From assembly GCA_028583415.1 (NCBI GenBank), contig CM053269.1, positions 47,713,822-47,777,821 of the forward strand: a stretch of 64,000 bases of DNA, given 5' to 3'. This document shows, in pieces, positions 1 through 10,700 of the stretch (positions are counted from its first letter, which is position 1; every line of letters begins with the position of its first letter). The translations under genes and the position numbers were made by a program. The DNA is from Protea cynaroides (Eukaryota; Streptophyta; Magnoliopsida; Proteales; Proteaceae). The notes under the pieces were generated by a model. It made no database searches. It saw nothing but the letters and a program-made list of their open reading frames with translations, and was not told the DNA's origin.

Positions 1-2146
1 ATCTTTCAGCGCTATGTCGAGCATGTCCATTAATAAGCAAAAGTCCCTCATCTTCTTTTCGGGGAATGATGATTTGCTTTGTGAAAACTAGGGAAACATT
101 GCAAATTTTTGTTAGTTCATCACTGCTCCCCCATTCTTCACAGGCTAAGGAAAAGACTCCAATTATAGAAAGCAAGGTTTATATCCTACACAGGCCGTTT
201 AGAGCTTGTTAGAGCAATTATCAATATCCAAAGCTTCTATTTGTATTAAACTGGGATTTTCGGCCTCCCAAATTCGATTACCCAGAAAATTGAACCCCTT
301 ATGAATGCATTTTTGTGGGAAGGGGCTGATAACAATAAATGCTTTCATTATATTGATTGGACTAAGGTATGTTTGCCTAAGGAGGAGGGTGGCTTGGGTC
401 TTCGGAGAGTTAAGGAGGTTAACAAGGCTTGAATCCTCAAATTGATTTGGCGGGTAGCTGAGAAGAAAGAGAGCATATGGGTAGACTAGATTTACAGTAG
501 ATACTTGAGAAAAGATTCCATCTGGACGGTCTATGTAGGCCATGATCCTTCTTGGGTTTAGAGGACTATTCTTCATCATAGGCAACTGGCTCTCCCTTCC
601 ATCAAAACCCTCATTGACGATGGATCCTCAATGCTTCTTTGGCTGGATAATTGGCATCCTCATGGTATTCTGGTGTTCGCCTATGGAGAAAGGATTTGGC
701 TTCATTATGGGCGTGACAGATTTGCTACTGTTTCTTCCATTATTTCCAATGGGGCATGGTGCACTGGTCGGGTTTCTTCTGCACTGTTAGCACCGGTTTA
801 GGAAGTTCTCAATTAGATACCGCGACGACCTACTGGGAGCGGTGATGATGAAGGCCAAGATCCGTTGGATAGGAAGATTTAATTTAGAAATCTTTGTAAA
901 TTTTATTTCTATTGATTTAGTTTAATTTTAGAGTTTTACTTCTATTAAGAAGGTAATTTCTCTTTTTTATTTATTTTATTAGTTTGTATTAGTTGTGGAT
1001 CCCTCATCCCTTGGACGTAGTTGAGTATTAGTATTTGAGTTGATTTCTAATTAGTAGTTGAGTTTAATTAGAACTCTTATATTAAAGTCATATTTCAGTT
1101 CTAATTGTGTTTTTAGAGTTTCAGTCCAATTAGGATTGTAAGTTTATTTAAAGACATTATTATTAATGAAATTAGCAGTTGATGTTTATTAAGAAGAAAG
1201 AAAAGAAGAGGGTCTCGGCTCTCTCCCTCCCTACAATTATCCCACTATCCCATTAATTATTCCTAAAATCATCCCACATAACTATTTTGGTTTTCATCCA
1301 TTTTCCTCCCTTACCTGATAATGGTGTTTTCAATATTATCCATTGATATTCCCTTTCATCCCTTTAAGTGAGATTCAGTCTCCATTAGGTGATCTCACAT
1401 GTTGGACTACATCCGCTTTGGGATGTTCTGTTCCTCTTCTGCTTGAGAGTTGGTTAGATCATGATCCATCAAAGTTGCATGGTATGATATTGTGTGGTTT
1501 CAAGGTCACTCTCCTCATCATAGTTTCACTTTGTGGGGGGCAATGACACACTTTCTTCCAATGTGATCTTTTCTTCGTGACCGTGGCATTATCTTTAGTT
1601 ATGATTGTGGGCTTTATAGGATCGCTGAGGAAGATATTCACCATCTTTTCTTCGCTTGGCCTTTTTCCAATAGGATGTAGGAAAAGATTATTGAAAAGTG
1701 TCGGCCTATTACAAGACGTACTCGGCCTTTTGATCAAGAATGGAAGTGGATGTAAAAAATTCAAAGAGAAATCTCTGACTCTCCAAGTGATCCTATAGCC
1801 AAAGTTGCCTTTTCTGTGACAGTGTACCTTTTCTGGATAGAGAGGAATTTAAGAATGTGAGTGGCCAAATCTAGATCTCTCGCTCAGATTTGGGAAGCCA
1901 TTGCCTTTGATGTGCAAGGAGCTATACTACCATTCTAGGCCTTCCCCAGATACGAAAAGGAATTGATTCATTTTATCCTCTTGGAATCTAGCTACCGGTT
2001 GATGTGGTTAGCTCTATGGTTTTTTCTTCTTTTTTGGGCCTCTAGCCTAATGTTGTAAGGAGCCTCGCTCTATCCCCTTGGATACCCAGGTTTGTTCTCC
2101 CTCATTCGGGGAGTTGTTAATATATTTATTCACCCAAAAAAAAACC
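1..2146 (+). mobile_element. Degraded L1-type LINE, 3' part (end of reverse transcriptase and zf-RVT region)
   Basis: Conceptual translation over several frames gives the end of a plant L1-type LINE polyprotein. Pieces seen include INKQKSLIFFSGNDDL near the left edge, FLWEGADNNKCFHYIDW near 310-360, KEEGGLGLRRVKEVNKA near 380-430 and EEDIHHLFFAWPFSNRMW near 1,630-1,680. The last belongs to the zinc-binding RT-associated region. Stops and frameshifts are frequent, so it is dead. About 800-1,280 does not match the LINE and is AT-rich with TATTTAAAGACATT-like sequence; it may be a separate insertion, possibly an LTR fragment. The LINE ends at an A-run after TTTATTCACCC (about 2,137-2,146). The 5' part lies outside the window. 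Confidence 0.75.
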
Positions 2147-2149
2147 CAA

Positions 2150-2480
2150 TGATTAGAACGTAATAAAGGAAGGAAGGACAACAGAATTTTCCATTTTCTT
2201 CTTTCAAACCAAATACACCACCAAACCAATGACAAAATAAATCTAACAAGATTACAAACGCAAGGATCTATAGACATAACAGTCCAGCACCAGATGAGGA
2301 CTTTAATCTCACGAGGTTTTCCAAACCGAGCATTAATAGAACGAAATACACTGCCAGTCTGCTACACTTCCAAAAAGTAAGGGCAGATCAGGAAAAGAAG
2401 ATCCACCAGCTCAGCATCCCCAGTGCACAAATAACAGGAATTCAGAATCTGCATTCCTTTCAAAAATGAATGGTAAGTTA
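2150..2480 (-). mobile_element. Second LINE fragment, zf-RVT region, opposite orientation
   Basis: On the minus strand the sequence reads CYLCTGDAELVDLLFLICPY and, further on, VRFILSLVWWCIWFERRKW. This is the zinc-binding, RT-associated tail typical of plant LINE polyproteins. It lies tail to tail with the plus-strand LINE, meeting near 2,147. One frame has an in-frame stop, so it is non-functional. The upstream limit on the minus strand (2,480-3,060) is unclear; I see no confident protein there. Confidence 0.55.
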
Positions 2481-3860
2481 TGAGGATTTTATCAAGGAAA
2501 CATACCACACAAAGAACTGAACTCTTGAAGGACTCCTTTGATCCAGTTCTTCAAAAGAACCAAAGAGGGATGGAAGAAGGCTAGTCCCAAAAACAGGTTT
2601 CATACTGCAAATTGAGAAGATGCAAGAACTGTGGAACCAACCAGCTCACTCTACTATTGGGGGCACCAAACACCAAATAAGCACCTGTAACCAACTGGAA
2701 TAGCCAGCTGTTCCTCTAAGTCTTAATCAATCAAATCCCTTCTTAGTCTTGAGTCCTAATAGCATTCTAGTTGAAAATCTAAATATAAAGGGAGACAGAA
2801 GCTTCTCTATCAGTGTCTCACCAGCCAAATTACACATGTTGGAGCTAAGCTTGAGGAGCTTATTACCACAGCATTGGTTGGCCCAAAATTTTAAACTGGA
2901 GCCATTCCCTACCTGGAATCTGAATTCCAGCAGAGAAGTATCAATAACATCATAAGTTCATAACATCCTTCCAAAGACCCAAGCCATGAGAGAGTTTCAC
3001 ATGGAGGCTTCACAACCCATATTTATTCGCAATAACGATCTCCACAAGCAGTCTTTTCCTCTCCATGCTCCTAACCACTTACATAGCATGGCAGTATTCA
3101 TAATCCTTGTATTTCTACAACTATGAATAATAAAAATAAAATATAAAAACTTGTATTTCTAAAACCAAGAGCACCAAGTCTTTTAGGCTTATGAACACTA
3201 TATACTATGTTAACTACCCTAAAGCAAAGAGCCACAAAATAAACCCAGCACTGCAACCGAAGAGTATGACCAGGCCAAAGCCCAAAAACAAGCTGCAGAC
3301 CCACATATGTTCAAACCCTTGACTTTACGCTCAACTTAAACCCTTAGTTAGCAACTAACTATCCTATTAATAAGGCTTCACCAATTTCTAAGTGTTGATT
3401 CCTTGGAGTTTTTCAAATAAGGGATGATAAACTTGATTTAATACTGGGTTACATATATCAAGATCAAGAGGAACGTTCCCAGTGCCAACAGAATTGGATT
3501 CAATGTAATTAATGAAGTGGTTTCTTGGCCTGAAACTTGTAAGATAAGATAAATGGATCCTTTTTGGATTCATTTGTGTCTTGGCTAAACATTTCAAGTG
3601 AACTTCTGTTGAGTCATCAATTTTGAGATCTCAGGAGGTACAAAAGGTATCTCCCCCACCCCCCAAAAAAAATTATAAATCTAACATTACCTCATTTTAT
3701 TCTTTTCCCTTAAGGTACTGTTCATAGACCCATAAAGGCTCTGTTTTTTCAACATGGCAATCCACCATCTTTAACCAAAGTACCAAACCATCCTATTGAT
3801 TTTACAAAGGCACTGTTTTGCCATGACAATGCACATTGAATCTTTTCTCGATGCTGGGGA
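2480..3860. other. Gene-poor stretch, unassigned repeat-like DNA
   Basis: No ORF here has recognisable similarity. A minus-strand frame over 3,388-3,597 is open for 69 codons but I cannot assign it. If the FIP2-like gene continues left of the window, this DNA is part of its second intron. Confidence 0.4.
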
Positions 3861-3862
3861 CA

Positions 3863-3967
3863 GGCCTTGTATCGTTCTATACTACCTTTGGAGTTCCTTT
3901 TGGTTTTATAAACCCATTTACAACCGACAGTTGTGACTCCTTTTGGTAACACAACACCAACTTCCAC
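3863..3967 (-). mobile_element. Ty1/copia reverse transcriptase fragment
   Basis: The minus strand encodes PKGVTTVGCKWVYKTKRNSK followed by GSIERYKA, the well known start of the copia-type RVT_2 domain. Similarity stops after RYKA; the remaining frame to 3,749 does not continue the domain. The fragment begins about 21 nt downstream of the splice donor of FIP2-like exon 2 and is in frame with that exon. Confidence 0.75.
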
Positions 3968-3988
3968 ACAATCAAGACGAAAGAGTAC

Positions 3989-5349
3989 CTTTTCAGGGTC
4001 TTGACCAACCGTATGGCAGCCACTGAACATTGCTGCAAGCATTGAGTCAGGTTCACGATGAGTCAATGTGTCAATTGTTGTGCATAATTTCTTGCCTCCT
4101 ATGAACAAACACGGAAATGTCATAAATTGAATAGGCAAACACCAAATTAATCAGTTGTAGACAGAAGATAGCTATGGCATGTAAAAGAAATCAAATAAAA
4201 TTGTTTCCAGTATATTAGTAATTTCATATTCTCCCAATTAAATAGAAATTTATTTCTGTAACAATCTACGGAATATTAACAACCTGAAGGGGAATTCTAG
4301 AGAGGACAGAAGACCAGGGGGCAGGGGGGGAATTAATCACACAATAGGACACCGATCAAAAGGCTTACATTTTCTCTTAGGAATTTAAAATAAAAAAATA
4401 GGGTAATTTACACCAGAGGTATCCGACGTTCTGAGAAATCATACCAAAGGTACCTTACGTTTCAAAAACCATACCAGAATACCTCTTCTCATATTTCCAA
4501 CATTAACCCAATTTAACGTTGGCATCCTCTAAGTTAACCATTAGATCTACCTCAAATTTTTAAGGACTGATCGTTTCTTGTTGAACTACCCTTATTTGGT
4601 GCATGATCGTTGGTATATCTACCGGAAAAATAGTAAGTTGGGGTGCGGAGTTTTCACCGGAGGTGTACACTATAGTTGAGATTTGTGACTTGATGATGAG
4701 TAACCACCAATTAGGAAGGGTCACATGAGAGGTCAGGGGCAAGAGAGGGGGTGGACAATTGAGACAGTGATGAGCACATGAGAATCCGAGTGGTGAGTCT
4801 TTGAAGTAACAAGATGGTGAGAGAGTGAAGTTATGCAAAACAGGGATAAATTTGGAAGTACAAAAATAAAAGATACCCCATATTTAATATTTTTGAAACA
4901 TCAAGCATCTCTGGTATAATTTTTCAAAACTTCAGATATTTTTAGTATAATTTCTCAAAATGTCCGATACCTCTAGTATGATTTTTAAAACGTAAGATAT
5001 CTCTGGTATAATTTCTCAAAAGGTATAATTTATCCAAAAAAATATGAGATATCTCTAGTATAATTTCTCAAAAGGTATAATTTATCCAAAAAAATGATAA
5101 AAGAGAGAAAATAAATTCTAAAAGATTCAGTTATCTATTTCAAATCGAAGATTTAAGGTTTATACACCCATCAAACCAGTCAATCTCAAAACTTTCTACA
5201 ATGAAACAGGCAAGAAACGAAAGGCACACCCGCATAACGCCTCAGGGAAGACAAAACCCAATTAAGCAGCAAAAAGAATGGGAACTGGAGATCAGACATT
5301 CGAAATTACCAATATTAAGACGAACCAGAGAATCAAAACCAGAGCTCAT
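3989..5349 (-). CDS. FIP2: FIP2-like BTB/POZ (KCTD-type) protein, 5' part only
   Basis: Two exons are visible on the minus strand. Exon 1 is 5349-5310 and encodes MSSGFDSLVRLNI plus one base. Exon 2 is 4098-3989, with the acceptor after TTCATAG and donor GTACTC, and encodes GGKKLCTTIDTLTHREPDSM and on to HTVGQDPEK. Joined in phase they give about 50 residues of the BTB/T1 domain of plant FIP2, a family that also carries C-terminal pentapeptide repeats. FIP2 was named as a formin-interacting protein and the BTB fold suggests a protein adaptor. Later exons, expected to start GYVFIDRDG, are not seen. They either lie left of position 1, beyond an intron filled with LINE and copia sequence, or are lost. 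The family usually has R where this copy has C in FSGCHT, and C where it has G in TVGQD. It could be a live partial gene or a pseudogene. Confidence 0.72.
4401..5087. mobile_element. Short non-autonomous TIR element in FIP2-like intron 1
   Basis: The left end GGGTAATTTACACC and the reverse complement of the right end, GGATAAATTATACC, form imperfect terminal inverted repeats. Flanks AAAAAAATA (4392-4400) and AAAAAAATG (5088-5096) look like a 9-bp target duplication with one mismatch, but low complexity makes this weak. Inside the right half a 52-bp unit containing TATAATTTCTCAAAAGG is duplicated in tandem (about 4,991-5,094). A similar left end occurs at 58,206. Confidence 0.5.
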
Positions 5350-7517
5350 CGTCGTAGTTCTTCGCTGGGCAGTGGCACAAATACAAGAGAGCGAAGAAAA
5401 TGATCTCTAGACGAGCTGAACAACATTGGCACTTATAATGAAAAAGGCGAAGGTACCTCATTACCAGTGTTTCCAGTACAAAGATCCATAAGCCCTCCAA
5501 TTTTGGCTGTGCTTAGCTGCACAGCCTGCACTGTCTTGAAACATAATAAAGCAAAAGAATCAAGAGCGTCTGAGGCTGACTGGATGCCAATAAAAACGAA
5601 AACATACCATAAGTCAAAAATAATGATTTTTTTTTTTTAACGTTTATCACTTTATACATCTATTTGCCACGTCTATTTCAAATATTTTATGAAATCAATG
5701 ATTAAACAATGAAGTATTTTTTATTTTATTTTTCAGTTTCTTTCTTTCTTTTCTCACATCCAAACATATCCTGAATATGTAAATTATAAATTATTAAAAA
5801 TCATATGGAAGTACAGAAAATAATTCTCTCATGTTGGCCAGTTTCTCTGGTAGTGATCCAACAGTGAGAGGTCACTCGGCACACTTCACACTGATATGTA
5901 TGCCAAGTGACCTCCAATCACTAGATTTTGACAAAAGAAATTCACACCGATATGTATGCCAAGTGACCTCCAATCACTAGATTTTGACAAAAGAGACGTC
6001 AACGACAGAAAAGAATTTTGATCCTAGAGGCATAGTGCTCCTACTAATCCTACAACCATGCTACTACCTTTATATCCCAAGTTTATCAAAAATCATTAAT
6101 ATGCTATTGAAGTAAAATTATGGGGAAAAAAAGGTTCTCAAGGTTCTCCAAATAGGCGGCTACACCAATGCCCCCTCTAATTTTGGCATTCTCTCTACAC
6201 CAATGATACACCCTTCTCATTGGTGGGTTCACCCTGTAGGGCTGTTTAGAACAGATGTTTTTTGGTCAAAATGTATTTTTTTGATTAAAAGTAATTTCAA
6301 CCCCTTTTGAGCAATGATGAATGTACAAGAAAGATGTATTTAGGTTATGAATTCGATTCTTTTTACCACTTTAGGGCCATTCATACGGGATGTTAAGTGT
6401 TCTTTCTTTCCCACATTGGTTGCATGTGGAATGGTTCTCATTCAACCTTAGAATGACTTGGTTCATGCAATTGTGGGTCAGTATGGCTCTGCGGGACTAG
6501 TCAAGCCAAAGGTTTGGAAAACCGTCATTAGCCAAAAAAAAAAAAAAGTATGCATTATGAGAATGCATTCTTAAAATAAAAAATACATTCCTAACATAAA
6601 ATGAAAATGAACAAAAGGGTGAGGCATTTCTATTTTGGTATTCTGTATTGACAACGCAGAATTGGCTAAAAAGTGCATTCCATAATAGGCTGCATTGTCT
6701 AATGCATTCCATGGTCCATGAACAAAGATGCATACAAAAGGTGGTGTTTATCATCTCAAAATGTATTATGGACCTTGAATATTCCAACAATGCATATCAA
6801 ATACAATGTATTAGTTTTTAGTATGAATCGCCATGCTGTTACAGGTGTGGAAAGGAATTCCCATAACTAAATAATGGGAGCACAGGAAGTACATTGCACT
6901 GTTCATACCACAAAGTCTTGAGGTACTTATGGAATAAAAGTACAGTTGTTCCTGTCAAACCTCAGACATGAAAGATTAGATTATCCCTTTCCCCCTCTTT
7001 TTTCTCTAGTTTATCTAGTTTGCCACTTGCTTTGAATTCAAAATCGCATGACCTATTACAATTTACAAGGTTATCCCTACGTTGAAGGAAGAGGAATATA
7101 TTTCCACCCGCGGCAAATTAGTTGGGTACCCTTTAATATTGATACAGAATCTACAGATCAACCTCGCACAGGTGGTTTAAACTATAGGTTTTTCCATGTA
7201 TCTGTATATGGCCAAACTCAGGCAACTTATGTCCAGTGTAGCAATAAAGTTTATCATGGTTAAGGAGTCATTGATCTAACTTCTAAGTAAAACATAATGT
7301 GGTACGCTACTGACAAAGATAGATCATGTATATACAAAAAACTGTCAAATCTAGAGTGTAACCTGACAAAGATTGACAATGTATATACAAAAAACTCAGT
7401 CAAATCTGCTGTTTTTTTCCATTTCAAAACCAGAGGTGCAAATCTTTCTAAGCAGTGTGAAAAGGTTATGACTGAATTCCAGGGAATTGGATAGTTCTGG
7501 GTCTTTGATACTTGCTT
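5350..7517. other. Spacer between the FIP2-like and p23 genes
   Basis: No gene is recognised. The minus strand at 5530-5456 reads LSTAKIGGLMDLCTGNTG with a possible donor after it, which could be a 5' exon or chance; I cannot assign it. A tandem duplication lies at 5885-5996. A 71-codon plus-strand ORF at 7048-7263 shows no family similarity I know. Confidence 0.4.
5885..5996. repeat. 56-bp tandem duplication
   Basis: Two near-identical 56-bp units (5885-5940 and 5941-5996) contain GATATGTATGCCAAGTGACC and CAATCACTAGATTTTGAC. They differ at only a few positions, so the duplication is recent. Confidence 0.9.
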
Positions 7518-7702
7518 TTAGCGGCTAGCCTTCTCCAAATCAGGAAGATCTGCAGGAAAACAAGCAGAAACCTGGTTAAAAAAAAACCAAAAAACAAAAA
7601 AAAACAAAAAAAAGAAAGAAAGAAAAAAGAGAATTTGGAATTTGGTTGTTAAACCGTGACAGTAATGAAATGGAAGATGCATAAGCAGTAAAATCCCCCC
7701 AC

Positions 7703-7737
<35 letters not shown>

Positions 7738-10700
7738 CACACATACACAAAAAGAAAATAAATAAATAACAATGCCCATTTAAATGTTAACAAAGAGACA
7801 TCCCTAAAGCAGTGTGCTAAATTCCTTCTGAAAGAAGCTCAAGTTAGTGAAACTCACAGAGCATTCCATCGTCATCACTGCTCTCATCATCTCCAATTTC
7901 CTATAAGATGAAAAGAGATACATAAAGTACGCAACATGAAAATTGTAATCATTCCTTAGGAAAACAAACAAACAGATATTGAATTCAATTACCACAGCAC
8001 GATCATCATCCGAGGCAAGGTCAGCTGCAAAAAAAATACAATGATATCGGTGAGTTCATAACCAAATATTTAATATTGTGATTGTAAGTAAGCCACATGA
8101 CCTTAAAGATTGAATGAGCTATTCAAGCCAAAGTTTATTATTGAAAGAGGCCCTGACAAGAGCTCACAACAAGGGCCTCTGTTACAGTATTACAGAGAGC
8201 TTGAGTAATATGTTGGAGAAGGTCCAAAAGAAACTAGAAGTGGAGCCTTTTATCAAGGGAATATGTGTGGGCCAGAAGGATCGTTTGCACTTATATTCAG
8301 AGAACACCAGAGAAGTTTAGAAAACTGAAAATTCATAAGAATGCTACCAAGAACATGGAGCAGAGTACAATGACAATATATGTAATCAAATTTAATGTTG
8401 TCATTTTCTTGAAAATTTAAGTCCATCAGGAACATTTGGTGTAAAAATAACAGTCCTTTTCCTTTTTGTTCTTCCCCTGAAAAGTAAGACATGCATTATC
8501 AAGGAAATAAAGGAAAAAGGTCAAAGTTAGGTCCAAAGAGGTGACCAGCATCAAGTAGAAAATATGCTCAATGGATAGAATAGAAATAACCAAAACACAT
8601 TACAACTGGAACAGATGGGATGGGGCCGTACAGTTATCCATAATTATTGTGTTCCAACCCCAATAAGGGGTGTCAAAAGTTGCCTCTTAAATCATAAAAG
8701 ATTCACACATAAGGATACAGCTCTTTGTCCATCAACTGGGAATTAGAGAAGTGGCAGTGTTAAAAAGAAATGGTGATGTCTAAATTGTTTTACGTCAGGA
8801 TAGATCAGGGTCAATTTTGATTTCCCACGGAAAGTAATAACTGCAAGATTGAGTTGAGGTTTTTGAGCAACAATTCTTTCTTGAAAGCGAAAACTACAAG
8901 GAAATAAAGAGTTTCAAATCAGTTGATGGTGGATTACCTTCCTTTTTTTTCCCTCTTGAGAGGAGGAGAGAGAAAGAGAGCCTACCCAGTAGGTACTTTT
9001 TTTTTTCTACGTAACTGTAATAGCAACAAAATCTAACCTATGAGTGTGACAACATATATTGGTGCAACACATAGCAATGAGAATTTGACTTTTAGAAACC
9101 ACTGCAATTTCATTTACAGTCGTTGCAATTCCTCAGAATCATGTGTGGAACATCCTACGCCTTCAATAAACACTCACTCTAGACTCAGGCAAGAGGTTTA
9201 ATTTCTCAAATCCTATCATTCACACTTGATTTCTTTCAGTTTCAGTTCTGGTAGCATTTGAATGGGAACCCTAACTTAATTTCTCCAACCCAAGCCCTCC
9301 CTCCACCCCGTCATTTCAACAAAATCCAAGACCTTAAACTATAAATCCAAAAATAAATAAATAGTCTATGAGTTGTCCTAAATACAACCTGCATAAACAG
9401 TTCATGTCCGTATTCATCCTGCATCAGAAGGATAACATAGAGAAAGGAAAGGGTTATACAAATGGCTTTGTAATCCTCAGGCATATAAAGGGACCTTGAT
9501 GCAAGAGCATAATCCTAGGAGCATGGACTTGATAAATGCTGATAGACAGCTCAAACATAGCAATCATGGCCTCTCAATTGGGCAGGTAAAAGAAGAACCT
9601 GAAAGTAGCCCTCAACTGGGCCAGCATCTAGCTCTTGTGGCCTATTCATGGCTGTCAATACACGTTGCCAGCAAGCCCACTGACAAACATAAGAGTTGGC
9701 ATACAGCCAAGCCCATCCTGACTCCCACATGGATTCGGTTCTTCATTTAATAAGTCGCATTTATTATAAGTGGATTCAGGGTTGTTTACCAGACTATATA
9801 CTCCTTCAATTTAGAAGTTTTACATTTGTTATAAGTGAGAGAATATTTAGCGTGCTAGACTAAGTATTTCAATGAACACCCATCCAAAAAAAGTGTTTCA
9901 ATGAAACTACTTCATTCCTAGAATCCATTATTGCCTTAGAATCGAGAATGGTGTAGAACCTGAAATCCATTCATGATCCAATGACGCACAAGCACAGGGT
10001 TTAAGAAATAGGACCTGAATTTTAAAGTGGCAGATTAATGAAACCAAGACTCATATAAAAATATATGACCGGGACGAAGTATGAAAGCAAAGGAAAATTC
10101 AAGGTTCAAAGAAGGTGAAACGTCAAGAAGAGTTTAAGGCAGAAAAATAAAATTAGAATATAAAAGGAAAAAGTCAACAAAATAGTAGAGAATACATATA
10201 TTAAAATATAGATGAGAGCATAAAATAAAATAAAAACTGGGCATAAAGTGAAGGGGTGTCACCAGCCAAATTAGAGTTGGGTTTAAAAAGGTACAGCGGG
10301 AAGGAAATTTTGGAATCTAGCACCATAGGTTAAAAGTTCAGGCTGAAGGGGCTTAAAGGTTGCTTCAGGATTATAGAACTTTCAGGTCCAAATTGATGGA
10401 TAACAAGGTTGATAACTTGATAGGGCTGTCATCCTGTGTAAGCATATGAATATACGATCAAGCAACGGACTAAAAAAGAACATTAATAGAAAGGATATAA
10501 AGGCTTTTAACTTGAGTTGAGCAATTTTATTAGTTAAATTGTCTATGTTTCTTGATTTAGGCAATTTTTCATGAGGTTATAATTGTCAAGGCAAAAAGTT
10601 TCAGTTCGGAAGATTTATATTCAACATTGAACTCAGTGATGCAAAACATGCCCATGAAGTTTCTAGGCATAGATCATTCAAAGGATTGAAGAGATCAATG

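Noticed and set aside
5456..5530. Minus-strand exon-like stretch LSTAKIGGLMDLCTGNTG
   Set aside because: Has a plausible acceptor and donor but I know no family it fits, and it does not join the FIP2-like exons in a coding frame.
7048..7263. 71-codon plus-strand ORF as a small gene
   Set aside because: No recognisable family, no nearby splice or promoter evidence; length is within chance for AT-rich DNA.
7518..7793. Minus-strand ORF with long Phe runs
   Set aside because: Only its last ten codons are real (p23 exon 6); the rest is an A/T-run in the intron.
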